Notes under the pieces: model-generated
What the model was told of the DNA's origin: nothing
Database searches by the model: none
The model's input: the letters and a program-made list of their open reading frames with translations, nothing else
Shown: in pieces, positions 54,682 through 63,409 of the stretch
Layout: every line of letters starts with the position of its first letter
Numbering within the stretch: the stretch's first letter is position 1
Program-made: the position numbers and the translations under genes
Source of the DNA: Curvibacter gracilis ATCC BAA-807
Lineage (GTDB): Bacteria > Pseudomonadota > Gammaproteobacteria > Burkholderiales > Burkholderiaceae_C
DNA: 64,000 bases
Direction of reading: 5' to 3'
Assembly: GCF_000518645.1 (NCBI RefSeq)
Contig: NZ_JADZ01000024.1
Coordinates: 1 to 64,000 of the forward strand

Positions 54682-55269
54682 ATGAAAACGAAAACAGCTT
54701 CATCCATCGCCCCAGCGGCAGGGGCGCTCGCGCTGGTCCTGTCTGTGTTCATGGGGGCGAGCGGTGCTGGCGCGGCCCAGCCCTGGACCATTGAGGGCAA
54801 GGTCGTCTATGTCGATGACGGCGATACCCTGATCCTCCTGCAGGCGGACAAGTCCAAGGCGTCGATCCGGCTCAGCGACATCGATGCGCCTGAGGTGTCT
54901 CACGGCCAGGGCAGGCCTGGACAGCCCTTCAGCGATCAGTCTCGCAAGTCCCTCACTGAGATGGCGCGTGGCGCCCTGGCGAGCGCAACGTGCTACGAGC
55001 GAGATCGCTATGACCGTCTGGTGTGCACGGTGTTCGTCAATGGTCAGGATCTGAACGCCGAGCAGGTGCGCCGAGGCATGGCCTGGGCCAACCACGCCAA
55101 CGCTCGGTACGTGCGCAACCCCCAGACCTATGTCTACGAGAAGCAGGCCAAGTCTCAGGCCGTGGGTCTCTGGGCAGGCCTGGGCCAGGGGCAAGCACCT
55201 ATCGCGCCTTGGGAGTGGCGCCAGCAGTGCTGGAAATCAAAGGCCTGCGACGGCGCCCAAACGCAATGA
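54682..55269 (+). CDS. Secreted staphylococcal-nuclease-like thermonuclease
   Basis: A 195-residue protein with a long signal peptide (about residues 1-32) and an SNase domain (about 36-185). The metal/catalytic signature is present: VDDGDTLIL, SIRLSDIDAPE (Arg and Asp/Glu) and CYERDRYDRLVC. It would cut DNA or RNA in the periplasm or outside the cell. SNase genes are frequent near transfer regions of conjugative plasmids. Its stop overlaps the next start (ATGA), so it heads an operon with the ProQ/FinO gene. Confidence 0.88.
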   Translation: MKTKTASSIAPAAGALALVLSVFMGASGAGAAQPWTIEGKVVYVDDGDTLILLQADKSKASIRLSDIDAPEVSHGQGRPGQPFSDQSRKSLTEMARGALASATCYERDRYDRLVCTVFVNGQDLNAEQVRRGMAWANHANARYVRNPQTYVYEKQAKSQAVGLWAGLGQGQAPIAPWEWRQQCWKSKACDGAQTQ

Positions 55270-55724
55270 ACCATTCAACCACCCTTCACTACCCTAAATC
55301 CATCATGGCAGACGCACCCCAAGCACCGTCCCTCGATCAATCCACGCTCCATGCCCCGCCGTTCGACCGAGAAGCGGTCCAGGCCGAGATGGAGGATCGC
55401 TGGCCGCATCTGTTCGGCCCAGGCTTGCACGTTCCCCTGAAAGTTGGGATCACCGCGGATCTCCATAAGGAGGCCTGCGCCAATGGTTCTCAGCTCTCCA
55501 AACGCAAGATCCGGTTGTTTCTGGAGGGCTACTGCCAGCACCCCGACTACCTGGCCAAGCTGATTGAAGGCGGACGCCGGTTCGACATCAATGGCTTGCC
55601 AGCCGCCGAGGAGGTCAAGGGGCGTCACGTCAAGAACGCCACCCGCAGGCTCGCGCTCAAGGAAAAGCGCACAAAAGCCGGGGATGCCGCCACCCCTTTG
55701 CAACAACCGACCTCTGGGGAGTGA
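55266..55724 (+). CDS. ProQ/FinO-family RNA chaperone
   Basis: A 152-residue protein. The ProQ/FinO domain spans about residues 35-125: MEDRWPHLFG, PLKVGITADL, SKRKIRLFLEGYCQHPDYL and GRRFDINGLPAAEEVKGRHV. The N-terminal tail is unstructured, and an internal ATG (55305) is an alternative start. Family members bind structured small RNAs with 3' U-tails. The antisense RNA proposed at 49 kb has just such a terminator end, so it could be a target. The frame opens by overlap with the nuclease stop. Confidence 0.87.
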   Translation: MNHSTTLHYPKSIMADAPQAPSLDQSTLHAPPFDREAVQAEMEDRWPHLFGPGLHVPLKVGITADLHKEACANGSQLSKRKIRLFLEGYCQHPDYLAKLIEGGRRFDINGLPAAEEVKGRHVKNATRRLALKEKRTKAGDAATPLQQPTSGE

Positions 55725-55730
55725 CGCGCG

Positions 55731-55955
55731 ATGGCAACTGACATTGAACGGCACAAGGCACGGGTTGTCTCCGTAGCCGACGACGGCAGCGTGGAAGTGA
55801 CGCTCGTTGAAAACGGCCTGCAGCTCAGCTGCTTTGTGGACCGGATGATGAAGCGCTGGGGGGTCAGCCTTTCCCCTCAGGACTTGGTGAGCGTGGAGTA
55901 CCCCGAGGGTGAGCCCTCCCGGGCCCGCATCATGTTCCGCCATTTGCAGCAGTGA
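55731..55955 (+). CDS. Small hypothetical protein
   Basis: A 74-residue, beta-rich protein (KARVVSVADDGSVEVTLVE, LVSVEYPEGEPSRARIMF) with a good GGGGAG site. It looks like a small barrel of the SH3/OB type. It is cotranscribed between the ProQ-like gene and a membrane protein. No family assigned. Confidence 0.6.
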   Translation: MATDIERHKARVVSVADDGSVEVTLVENGLQLSCFVDRMMKRWGVSLSPQDLVSVEYPEGEPSRARIMFRHLQQ

Positions 55956-55963
55956 GGCGACCC

Positions 55964-56335
55964 ATGAAAACTGCTTGGCCATTGCTGCTCTGTGCGACTG
56001 GTCTGACAGCCCTGGGTTATGCCTGGTTGGCTGGGGTGGTTCCTGCCCTGGCGGTCAAGGCCGTCATCTGCGCCAGCATGCTCTCCTTTTGTGCGCACTT
56101 CATCGCACGCCAGCGCTCTGCAGCGGGTCGCTCGCGTGTGAGCCGGTGGTACTTGCTGGCGCTGGATTCGGGGGGCGGGTGGCCAGGCGCGTGCTTGGAG
56201 CGCTTCCTGCGCATTGCTGGCGCTGGAGAGCACAGCGATGCCCTCCACGATTCATTGCAATTGGCGATCGCTGTGTCGGCCAATGTGCTGGTGGCATTGC
56301 TGCTGTGGCAGGTGCCGCGCCTGATCGCGGCTTGA
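55964..56335 (+). CDS. Small membrane protein, DUF1294-like
   Basis: A 123-residue protein with transmembrane segments at about 5-22, 25-43 and 95-115. The central RWYLLALDSGGGWPGACLER segment resembles the L-H-x-L-x-x-x-G-G-W-P-G core of DUF1294 proteins. Role unknown. It follows the previous gene by eight bases, with AGGCGA as ribosome-binding site. Confidence 0.6.
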   Translation: MKTAWPLLLCATGLTALGYAWLAGVVPALAVKAVICASMLSFCAHFIARQRSAAGRSRVSRWYLLALDSGGGWPGACLERFLRIAGAGEHSDALHDSLQLAIAVSANVLVALLLWQVPRLIAA

Positions 56336-56351
56336 GAGTAGGGGTCAGACC

Positions 56352-57911
56352 ATGGACAAGATCTCCGACACGGGCGACTTCATTCCGGGGGCCCAAAAGC
56401 ACCTCCGCGCACGGGGTGGTTCGTCTTCGCGTGCGGGTGCCGGCAATGCCAACTCGGCAGAGTCCAGGCTGTCGCAACTCTGGCCCGAGCCCGATTGGTC
56501 GCAGCTGGCCCGTGAAAATCGATTTTCACCGGCCACGCTGGGCGCCATGGCCACCGCTTACTGGAGCCTGAGCACGAACCCACACCAGCAAGAGTTCTAT
56601 GGGGTCAAGTCCCAGGACTGGCCCGCCCTGTACGAGCAGGGCGTCGCAATCGCCCGCCAGGTTGTAGAGGGCGCGCACCGGACTGAACGGCTACCAGAGA
56701 TGTGGGATCGCGCCATGGGCCTGCTTGGTGCTGACAAGAGATCTTCAATGTCCCAGGTCTTGCCCATCGCCGCTATCGGACGATTTGGTGGGCGCAAGTT
56801 GTATCCACCCTTTCGCGCCAGCCCGAAGATGGCGTGGCTGAAGGACTCCATGGTCGAACTGGGCTGGCCTGACAACGGCGCCGTGATGAAGTCCGGTATC
56901 GGCGTCATTGCGAGCAAGCGCTCCTCAAAGCCCGATGACCTCGACTGGATGGTGATCTGCACCCAGCCCCGCCCGGAGGTGGTCGGTGGCCACGAGAAGC
57001 TAACCCGTGCGGAGGCGTTGATCAGGGCGCAGGAGGCCATTGCGGCCTTCATGGAGCAAGATGCCAACGCCAAGGAAACGCGTCGCAAGGTCACCCGTCG
57101 AGCTGCTGTGGATCTGGGTGGGCGCATTGGGCCCGACTACCTGCAGGGGCGAGACATCTCCCCAGAAGAGCTGATCAACACATTCCGGCTGCGGGGTGTT
57201 CAGTTCGGTGAGTCGCTGTCCGAGCCGGAAAAGCAGCGCTGGCTCAATGAGGCGTTTGGCGCCCTGCATGACCTGGCGAGGGTTCTTGGCTTCAAGCCGT
57301 CATGGATCGGGCTTGGTGGCGGGGATGAGCCCCGGCTGGCGCTGGCCATCGGCGCTAGGGGCAAGAGCAACCACGCTGCGCACTTCGAACCCACCCTGCG
57401 GGTGATCAACCTGACACGGGAAAGTGGGGCCGGGTCGCTGGCGCATGAATGGGCTCATGCCTACGACTGCCACCTTGCGTGCCGCACCTTCGCCGATTCC
57501 TTCAAATGGGGCGCGGGCGCCACGGCGTTTTTCTCGGAGGTCGAATTCCTGGCCGAGGTGGGCCTGACCTCTCGAAAGGATGCGCTGACGGCAGCGATCG
57601 CGCTGTGCCATGCGCTCTTTTCTATGGAGCAGAACACCTATCGGGATCAGGCCGTTGCCATTGAGCGCTTGAAGGGGGCGCGAAAGCGCTACTGGACCAA
57701 GGGCGTTGAGCTTTGGGCGCGCAGCTTCGAATCCTATGTCGAGGACCGCCTATGGCAGGCCGGGGAAATCAGCCCCTGGCTTGTGCATGGGACGCTGCCC
57801 AGCGCTCAAGCGGAGCCGTCCCTCTCGCCCTATCCCCTGGGCGCCCAGCGTGACCAGTTCAACGAACTGTGGACTCACATGATTGCGCAACTTTGCAACC
57901 CCTCTGCCTGA
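56352..57911 (+). CDS. LPD1-domain putative zinc metallopeptidase
   Basis: A 519-residue protein. The central and C-terminal part matches the LPD1 (large polyvalent protein-associated) domain: GGGDEPRLALAIGARGKSNH, HFEPTLRVINLTR and SLAHEWAHAYD, with the zincin HExxH at about residues 364-368, then ELWARSFESYVEDRL. LPD1 domains occur in polyvalent proteins of plasmids and phages, thought to be delivered with DNA to counter host defences. Here it is free-standing rather than part of a very long polyprotein. Fit as an operon gene with plasmid cargo is good. Confidence 0.8.
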   Translation: MDKISDTGDFIPGAQKHLRARGGSSSRAGAGNANSAESRLSQLWPEPDWSQLARENRFSPATLGAMATAYWSLSTNPHQQEFYGVKSQDWPALYEQGVAIARQVVEGAHRTERLPEMWDRAMGLLGADKRSSMSQVLPIAAIGRFGGRKLYPPFRASPKMAWLKDSMVELGWPDNGAVMKSGIGVIASKRSSKPDDLDWMVICTQPRPEVVGGHEKLTRAEALIRAQEAIAAFMEQDANAKETRRKVTRRAAVDLGGRIGPDYLQGRDISPEELINTFRLRGVQFGESLSEPEKQRWLNEAFGALHDLARVLGFKPSWIGLGGGDEPRLALAIGARGKSNHAAHFEPTLRVINLTRESGAGSLAHEWAHAYDCHLACRTFADSFKWGAGATAFFSEVEFLAEVGLTSRKDALTAAIALCHALFSMEQNTYRDQAVAIERLKGARKRYWTKGVELWARSFESYVEDRLWQAGEISPWLVHGTLPSAQAEPSLSPYPLGAQRDQFNELWTHMIAQLCNPSA

Positions 57912-57936
57912 ATGCCACCAAGAAGGAGCTAAGACC

Positions 57937-58371
57937 ATGAACACCTCTCACATTCAAGAACACGATGCGCCCCAGGTGGAGCGTGGGCAGATCTGGCGCC
58001 ATCGCGTCACGCACAAGCGGTACCGGGTCCTGGCGGCGCGCGACGGCTCGGCCCTCTTGATGGCCTTGGACTTGGCAGGGGGGCCCAGCCAATGGCGTCC
58101 GGTGCGCTCGATGCTGGCGCCCAAGGGTGACTGGGCGCTGATGCCGGGGCCTCATGCGGCCCTGCGCCAGCACTTGGCCCGCTCAGACATCGCTCGGCCC
58201 AGCATCGTGCGCACCAGCAACGTTTTCTACCTTCAGCCTCGCAAGGCACGGGCTGAGGCCGTCGAACGGGCCCAACGGACAGAAAGTACAGAACTCCCCG
58301 AACGGCTCGCATGCTCATTCGAGGTCTTGGCTTCGACTGCCCCGGGTGCTGCTGACAGATTCCTTGATTGA
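57937..58371 (+). CDS. Hypothetical plasmid protein
   Basis: A 144-residue protein with AAGGAG before its ATG. The first part has a beta-rich region (QIWRHRVTHKRYRVLAARDG, QWRPVRSML) like small KOW/SH3-type folds, and the C-terminus is helical and charged. The next gene's product also contains the pattern G-Q-x-W/YWR at its start, so the two may be distant relatives from duplication. No family recognised. Confidence 0.6.
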   Translation: MNTSHIQEHDAPQVERGQIWRHRVTHKRYRVLAARDGSALLMALDLAGGPSQWRPVRSMLAPKGDWALMPGPHAALRQHLARSDIARPSIVRTSNVFYLQPRKARAEAVERAQRTESTELPERLACSFEVLASTAPGAADRFLD

Positions 58372-58389
58372 CTGACCTTGGAGAACCGC

Positions 58390-58986
58390 TTGAACTCACC
58401 GGATCGCGCCCTGCACATGGATCTCCAAACCCTCCAGCACGAGGAGGACCACGATTCCCGGATCCAGCAAATCGCTCGCTTCCAATCCCTGCAGGCGGGC
58501 CAATACTGGCGAGCCCAAGAGGCCGTGCCCCACGAGGGCATCGAGGCTCAGGCCGTGCTCTTGATCGAGTCGATTCGCTATGTTGACGATGCCGCACACA
58601 CGATCGTTTTGCGGTCCCACCCGAGTTGCTACGGGCGCTCCCGCAGCGTCAAGTGGGTGGATGAAGAGGGGGCCCAGAAAAGCACCTGGCACAACTTCAA
58701 AGAGCACCGGTTTTTGCTCAACGACTTCCTGTCGCGGTTCTCCTTTGAGCCTGATGCGGATGCCGTGCGTGCGACTGAGATCCAGCAGATCCAGGCCAAC
58801 ATCGCTCGCCTGCAGAGCGAGTTGATCGAAACCCAGGCTGATCCTCAGGCGCTCAGGTTGCTTGTCCAAAAGGAGATTCACGCCGAAGCCGGTGAAGGCC
58901 ATGAGGGTGAAGGCCAGGAGGGTGCTGGGGAGCCCCAGGATCGCACATTGCCAGTGATCGGGGCCGATTCGATGGATGCTCGATGA
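58390..58986 (+). CDS. Hypothetical plasmid protein, coiled coil
   Basis: About 198 residues from TTG 58390, chosen because GGAG lies six bases upstream; ATG 58417 is an alternative. An N-terminal region with QAGQYWRAQEA and VLLIESIRY resembles the preceding protein. The middle has a coiled coil (IQQIQANIARLQSELIE) and the tail is Glu/Gly-rich (GEGHEGEGQEGAGEP). No family. It overlaps the next small ORF by four bases. Confidence 0.55.
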   Translation: MNSPDRALHMDLQTLQHEEDHDSRIQQIARFQSLQAGQYWRAQEAVPHEGIEAQAVLLIESIRYVDDAAHTIVLRSHPSCYGRSRSVKWVDEEGAQKSTWHNFKEHRFLLNDFLSRFSFEPDADAVRATEIQQIQANIARLQSELIETQADPQALRLLVQKEIHAEAGEGHEGEGQEGAGEPQDRTLPVIGADSMDAR

Positions 58987-59090
58987 GCAGCTCGTACGAA
59001 ACGTCGGTTCACGCAGCAGCTGCGCGGGAGTACCGAGAGGCGCTCACGCTGAAGGAGTTTGGGCCGGAGGCCCGACTCGTGAATGCCTGA
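58983..59090 (+). CDS. Very small coupled ORF
   Basis: A 35-codon frame whose ATG overlaps the stop of the previous gene (ATGA). It reads SSSYETSVHAAAAREYREAL then TLKEFGPEARLVNA. It is probably translated by coupling, either as a microprotein or as the leftover start of a gene truncated when the neighbouring low-GC gene arrived. Confidence 0.4.
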   Translation: MSSSYETSVHAAAAREYREALTLKEFGPEARLVNA

Positions 59091-59260
59091 GATCTGCCCG
59101 ATTCACCACAGCCCACTGAGGGGGTGGAGCGGTGGTATGTGGTTCAATATAAATCCGTTTGCGAAAGCAAAATCTAGAAGCCTCAGTAAGGTTGCAGCTG
59201 GGAAATGCATATTCCACGGCTGAGGTTTTTTTTGGATATCTGTGGATATTTGACTGTGAG

Positions 59261-59914
59261 ATGACTATGCAATTTCCGGGCGCACTTTCTTCGCTTGCTG
59301 AACAAGCAATCTTGACTGCTCGAAACGATCAATCAATCGTAAGCAGCGCAAAAGATGGTGAAGTCAGTCATGTGGCTAAGGTGGTTTTGCATCTTCCTGA
59401 TGCCCTCGTCAATCTTTGGAAGCCCCATTTGAGTAGTGGAATTTTGACCGTTCAAGGTTTGTTCTGCCACAAAACGCCAAAAGCTGAGCATATTTCAGCC
59501 TTCACAAATAAGAATGAAAAACCGGAGTTTGGTGATTTGTTGTTGATAACTAACCTGCAAATCGGAGGCGCAAGTGATCGTCGTGCAATGTTATTGCAGG
59601 CGAAAATGGGAAATCAGAATGGTAGCCCCGGTGATTTTGATCTTGACTCGGGTGGGGATGCGGTTCAAAGGGCAATGTATGCGCATTGGCCAACTGTCGG
59701 TTTGACCGGGCTGGGCAAACTCCCACTGCCAACATTCAACCTCGCGCCAAATCAGCCCGGGACTTGCATGGCTTCTCGATATGCTTGCATCGACCCATCA
59801 CCATCTATTGGTAGGTCCGGTTGGTGGATTGAAGATGCACAACCTAAACAAGTGCCGCCGTACTCCGGAAGTTTTCAGGCGAGCATACCCCTTAGTGTGT
59901 ATCTAACAGGCTGA
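59261..59914 (+). pseudogene. 5' part of an IS-interrupted putative nuclease gene
   Basis: The frame from ATG 59261 encodes about 215 residues before it runs into an IS5-family element at 59907. It has FGDLLLI (Asp at about 92) followed about 20 residues later by LLQAKM, the D...QxK pattern of PD-(D/E)XK nucleases. Codon use is far more AT-rich than that of neighbours, suggesting recent acquisition. The earlier TTG start at 59159 is possible. Without the IS and one CTAA duplicate it joins in frame to the fragment at 61314, giving a protein of about 356 residues. Confidence 0.7.
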
Positions 59915-61309
59915 AGAAATACCTCCCACGCATCCAGCCCAGCAGCCCAACCCCCGGTAAGCTCAGCGCAGCCTCCCACATCACTTGACCCTGACCCCCA
60001 TGCGCGGCGCCGACACCTTCACCGAGAGCCTGTTTTCTGTCCGCAAGCTCGACGACTTCGTGCCAGCCTCGCACCCCCTGCGCCCCATCCGCAAGATGGT
60101 CAACACCGCCTTGGCCAAGATGGATGCCTTGTTCTCACGCATGTACGAAGCAGACATCAAGGGAGGGCGCCCCAGCATCGCCCCCGAGAAGCTGCTGCGC
60201 GCCATGCTGCTGCAAGTGCTGTACAGCGTGCGCTCGGAACGCCAGTTGATGGAGCAGGTGCAGTACAACCTCTTGTTTCGCTGGTTCATCGGCCTGTCCA
60301 TGGACGACGAGGTCTGGGTACCCAGCGTATTCACCAAGAACCGCGAGCGGCTGATCGAGCACGACGCGGTGATCGAATTCTTCAACGAAGTGCTCAAGAT
60401 CGCCGACAAAAAGCACTGGCTCTCGGGCGAGCACTTCAGCGTGGACGGCACGCTCATCCAGGCCTGGGCGGGTCACAAGAGCTTTATGCGCAAAGGCGAC
60501 GATGACGCGGGTGGTGATGGCAATGGTGACGGCGCCGATGATGGCCCTGATGCAGATGCCAAAGCCCACAGCGATGGCGGCAACTTCAAGGGCCAGCGGC
60601 GCAGCAACGACACCCATGAATCCACCACGGACGGCGATGCCCGGCTGTACTGCAAAGGCAAAACCGCCAGCGAGCTGCGCTACATGGGACACACCCTGAG
60701 CGACAACCGCCACGGCCTGGTGGCCAATGCCGTGGTCACGCTGGCCGATGGCTACGCAGAGCGCGAAGCGGCCAAGGCCATGGTCAATGACGCCCGACAG
60801 GCGCAGGCCGATCCCACGCGAACCATCACGCTGGGGGCGGACAAAGGCTATGACGCACGGGAATTCATTGAGGCCTGCCAGGCCATGAACGTCATCCCCC
60901 ACGTGGCCCAGAACAAGTCAGGCAGAAGCTCAGCCGTGCCCGAAGCCGTAGCGCAAAGTGAAGGCTACGCGGTATCGCAACGAAAGAGAAAGCTCATCGA
61001 GCAAGGCTTTGGCTGGGCCAAGACGGTGGGCGGCATGAGGCAGGTGATGGTGCGAGGAATCAAACGCGTGGACCAGATGTTCGTGCTGACGATGGCGGGC
61101 TACAACCTGGTGCGCATGCGCACGCTGGAGCAAATGGGACAGGTGCGTCTGCAGGGGGCGCATTGAGAGCAAATGGGGACAAAAGCGGCCTCTGAAGTGC
61201 AATGAAACGCCCAATTGGGCACGCTAATCCCGGAATGTGAAAAAAGCGCGCCAGCCTGCGACTGTGGGGCAGGTCGGGATTGGAGTCTGGGGAGTATTTC
61301 TTCAGCCTG
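59907..61309 (+). mobile_element. IS5-family insertion sequence with CTAA target duplication
   Basis: Terminal repeats CAGGCTGAAGAAATAC at 59907 and the complement ending at 61309. Each end is flanked by CTAA (59903-59906 and 61310-61313), matching the YTAR target preference of the IS5 group. It is 1403 bp with one intact transposase. Exact duplications and an in-frame target gene show that insertion is recent. Confidence 0.93.
60000..61166 (+). CDS. IS5-family transposase
   Basis: A 388-residue DDE transposase from ATG 60000 (RGADTFTESLFSVRKLDDFV). It has a DUF772-type N-terminal region (PSIAPEKLLRAMLLQVLYSV, FRWFIGLSMDD), catalytic Asp in HFSVDGTLIQAWAG, second Asp in LGADKGYDA and the Glu of KLIEQGFGWAKTVGGM. 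Between the first two Asp residues is a Gly/Asp-rich insertion (GDDDAGGDGNGDG). It looks complete and active. Confidence 0.93.
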   Translation: MRGADTFTESLFSVRKLDDFVPASHPLRPIRKMVNTALAKMDALFSRMYEADIKGGRPSIAPEKLLRAMLLQVLYSVRSERQLMEQVQYNLLFRWFIGLSMDDEVWVPSVFTKNRERLIEHDAVIEFFNEVLKIADKKHWLSGEHFSVDGTLIQAWAGHKSFMRKGDDDAGGDGNGDGADDGPDADAKAHSDGGNFKGQRRSNDTHESTTDGDARLYCKGKTASELRYMGHTLSDNRHGLVANAVVTLADGYAEREAAKAMVNDARQAQADPTRTITLGADKGYDAREFIEACQAMNVIPHVAQNKSGRSSAVPEAVAQSEGYAVSQRKRKLIEQGFGWAKTVGGMRQVMVRGIKRVDQMFVLTMAGYNLVRMRTLEQMGQVRLQGAH

Positions 61310-61313
61310 CTAA

Positions 61314-61738
61314 TCAAAATGTTATCTGGTGGAGTTGGCGCCTCTTTGAATTCTGAACCAGAGTGGAGAAAAGCGGTTGCTCATCTGCTTGATGTTGCTA
61401 GTCTAAGAGATGCTGCATCAAAAAGGCCGCCTGACGTATTGGCTGCTTCGGGGGTGAGTAAGATGCCGCATACGTCAAAGGCAATGAATTTCATTGCTAA
61501 TGAAAGAGGGTTTTCCTATTCCGGCCTGTATGAAGATGACGTTTCGCGATTATTTCATTTGGGGATGCGTTCGCGGTTTTTCAGCGGAATTTATGATTTT
61601 ATCTTTCATAAGCTATTTGATGATTATTTTCATCATCATGGGCCTGGGGTTCGGATCGAGGTTGAAGAGGATGATCCTGGTTTTGGCGTTCTATTCGTTA
61701 GTGTTATTAATCCGGAATGGCGCGACGAACTGTTATAA
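61314..61738 (+). pseudogene. 3' part of the IS-interrupted putative nuclease gene
   Basis: After the right-hand CTAA the frame continues KMLSGGVGASLNSEPEWRKA and ends at TAA 61738, about 140 residues. Rejoined with the upstream fragment it reads SVYLIKMLSG without loss of frame. The C-terminal half is rich in Phe/His/Asp (FFSGIYDFIFHKLFDDYFHH) with no family recognised. Same low-GC composition as the upstream part. Confidence 0.7.
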
Positions 61739-61808
61739 TGTTTTTTAGTCTTGTGATTTCATTTGTCTGATTGTTGCGGTCTGCTTTAATGTTGGGTTGG
61801 AATTGCTC

Positions 61809-62012
61809 ATGAGGTATGTTATTTATCTGACGGTCCTAGCTTTGGCATCCATCTTTGTTTGGAATGCTTTTGTGGAGCCCAGCCAAGCGGTGAAGGACGT
61901 AAACCTGGCTTGCTTGGAGAAAACAAAGAATTCAGTCGGGGACAAACAGGCAGAGGCACAGGCCGACAAGGCATGTCGAAGTGCAAATGAGGCCCGAAGC
62001 AAATTTCCATGA
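61809..62012 (+). CDS. Small exported or membrane-anchored protein
   Basis: A 67-residue protein: an N-terminal hydrophobic helix (YVIYLTVLALASIFVWN) then a short charged helical part with two cysteines (NLACLEKTK, KACRSANEA). An ATG at 61809 is preferred to the earlier one at 61797. Same AT-rich composition as the interrupted gene just upstream, so it may have arrived with it. Possible partner or immunity protein; this is a guess. Confidence 0.5.
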   Translation: MRYVIYLTVLALASIFVWNAFVEPSQAVKDVNLACLEKTKNSVGDKQAEAQADKACRSANEARSKFP

Positions 62013-62054
62013 AATGGCAATTCTGAATTCTGATTCGAAACAGGAAGGTCACTG

Positions 62055-62411
62055 ATGCCCATCACCAAGCGCCCTTGTTCCAACTGCCCGTTTCGCTCTG
62101 ATGGTGCCGGCGTCGAGTTGCGCGAGGGCCGACTCTTGAACATCGTCACAGAACTTCTGTCAGATGACACTCAGACATTCGTGTGTCACAAGACATTGGA
62201 TTCGGAACGCATGACCTGTGCTGGCGCCGTGGGCGTCATGAGCAAGGCAGGGCGCCTGCCGGTGATCGCTCGGCTGGGCCTGGTGTATGGCGTCATAACC
62301 CAGAACGACATTGAGGCTTCCGCAGCCATGGTGTTTGACCCCCAGGCATTGGGGATTGGATTGGAGAGCCTTGATGAGTCAAAGGAGGCCCGCCATGGAT
62401 CAGCATCCTGA
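62055..62411 (+). CDS. DUF6283 family protein
   Basis: A 118-residue protein with the cysteine pattern of DUF6283: CSNCPFR (Cys8, Cys11), FVCHKT (Cys44, His45) and MTCAGAVG (Cys55). It would bind zinc or a metal cluster. Members occur on plasmids and phages; the role is unknown. Its C-terminal codons overlap the start of the next gene. Confidence 0.85.
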   Translation: MPITKRPCSNCPFRSDGAGVELREGRLLNIVTELLSDDTQTFVCHKTLDSERMTCAGAVGVMSKAGRLPVIARLGLVYGVITQNDIEASAAMVFDPQALGIGLESLDESKEARHGSAS

Positions 62412-62667
62412 ACAAGTTCAAGTGAGCCAGGACGGACAAACGGTGTGGGTCCACAGCGCCGATGGAAGCACCGTGGGGCGCTTTTCAAGGCGGTTCGGCC
62501 TAGACGTGCATCGGACCGTGACGGAGCAGCTGCAGGGCGCATCCCAATGCTTGCACTGCACCCATGAGCCACCCACCCACGCTGACTGGGTGCTCTTCTG
62601 TCGCCTCATGCGTGAGCATTTCGGAATTCAGGTGGACGTGGGCTTGCTGACCATGGCGCCAGCTTGA
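62395..62667 (+). CDS. Small hypothetical protein
   Basis: A 90-residue protein with an excellent AAAGGAGG site inside the end of the DUF6283 gene. It contains a Cys/His cluster (QCLHCTHEPPTHADWVLFC) that could bind zinc. Encoded in the same operon as DUF6283. No family. Confidence 0.6.
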   Translation: MDQHPEQVQVSQDGQTVWVHSADGSTVGRFSRRFGLDVHRTVTEQLQGASQCLHCTHEPPTHADWVLFCRLMREHFGIQVDVGLLTMAPA

Positions 62668-62698
62668 CCCTCGCACGGCTTGTAATGGGAGAACAGAG

Positions 62699-63112
62699 AT
62701 GGTGAGTGCAGCCCTACAGCACAAGATCGCCCAGCAAAGGGCTGCAGCCCCTTTGGAGTTGCCCAAGGCGCGCCTGTGTGCTCGCGTGGTGCTGGCCACC
62801 CTGGCAGAGGATCCTGGGTCCTCGGGCGGAGCGGATCTGGTTGTAGCCCTGGCCGCGTTGAAAGCGGGTCTCGGCCAAAGGTGGTCTGCGGTGACCGCGA
62901 TTCAGTACATGTCCGGGCGCCAGGCGGAATTCGCCGCTGAATGCGGTTTGCCGCAGGAGCGTGCGGGGCTTCTTTGGGCTCATCTCGTGGCCAAGGCCTT
63001 GGCTGATGGCGCGCAGCCCCTTGGGGGTCTCACCAGCGCTCACGTGAACGCCTTGCAGGAACAGGCGCAGATGCTGGCGCAGGGGCTGTTTTCAGAGGAG
63101 AAGGCGCAATGA
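62699..63112 (+). CDS. Hypothetical plasmid protein
   Basis: A 137-residue, Ala/Leu-rich, wholly helical protein (DLVVALAALKAGLGQRWSAV, LWAHLVAKALADGAQPLGGL). GGGAGA precedes the ATG. It overlaps the next gene by four bases (ATGA). No family recognised. Confidence 0.6.
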   Translation: MVSAALQHKIAQQRAAAPLELPKARLCARVVLATLAEDPGSSGGADLVVALAALKAGLGQRWSAVTAIQYMSGRQAEFAAECGLPQERAGLLWAHLVAKALADGAQPLGGLTSAHVNALQEQAQMLAQGLFSEEKAQ

Positions 63113-63357
63113 GTTGTGTGTACGAGGAAATGGCTGACCTCATGGTCGCCTCGATGTCCGGGGCTGCTACCGGGATGAGCCGCAACGAGTTTGTCGCATT
63201 GTTCAAGACCCGGTTTCCTGACGAGGCTGACTTCCGGGCTTTCTTGGCCCAGATGCGCGCTCACACCGCACAGCTCCTCGGTGCAATGGCTACGGCTGGC
63301 GCCGCAAACGACCAGGGCCAGGCGCCAGCTTGTTCCCCGGCCAACCGTTCGCAGTGA
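63109..63357 (+). CDS. Small hypothetical protein
   Basis: An 82-residue helical protein (YEEMADLMVASMSGAATGMS, FVALFKTRFPDEADFRAFLA) translationally coupled to the previous gene by a 4-bp overlap. No family is recognised. Confidence 0.55.
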   Translation: MSCVYEEMADLMVASMSGAATGMSRNEFVALFKTRFPDEADFRAFLAQMRAHTAQLLGAMATAGAANDQGQAPACSPANRSQ

Positions 63358-63409
63358 TGGCCGATCGCCGTAGACATACCTTCGCCCCCACCGCTTGAAA
63401 GTCCACCCT

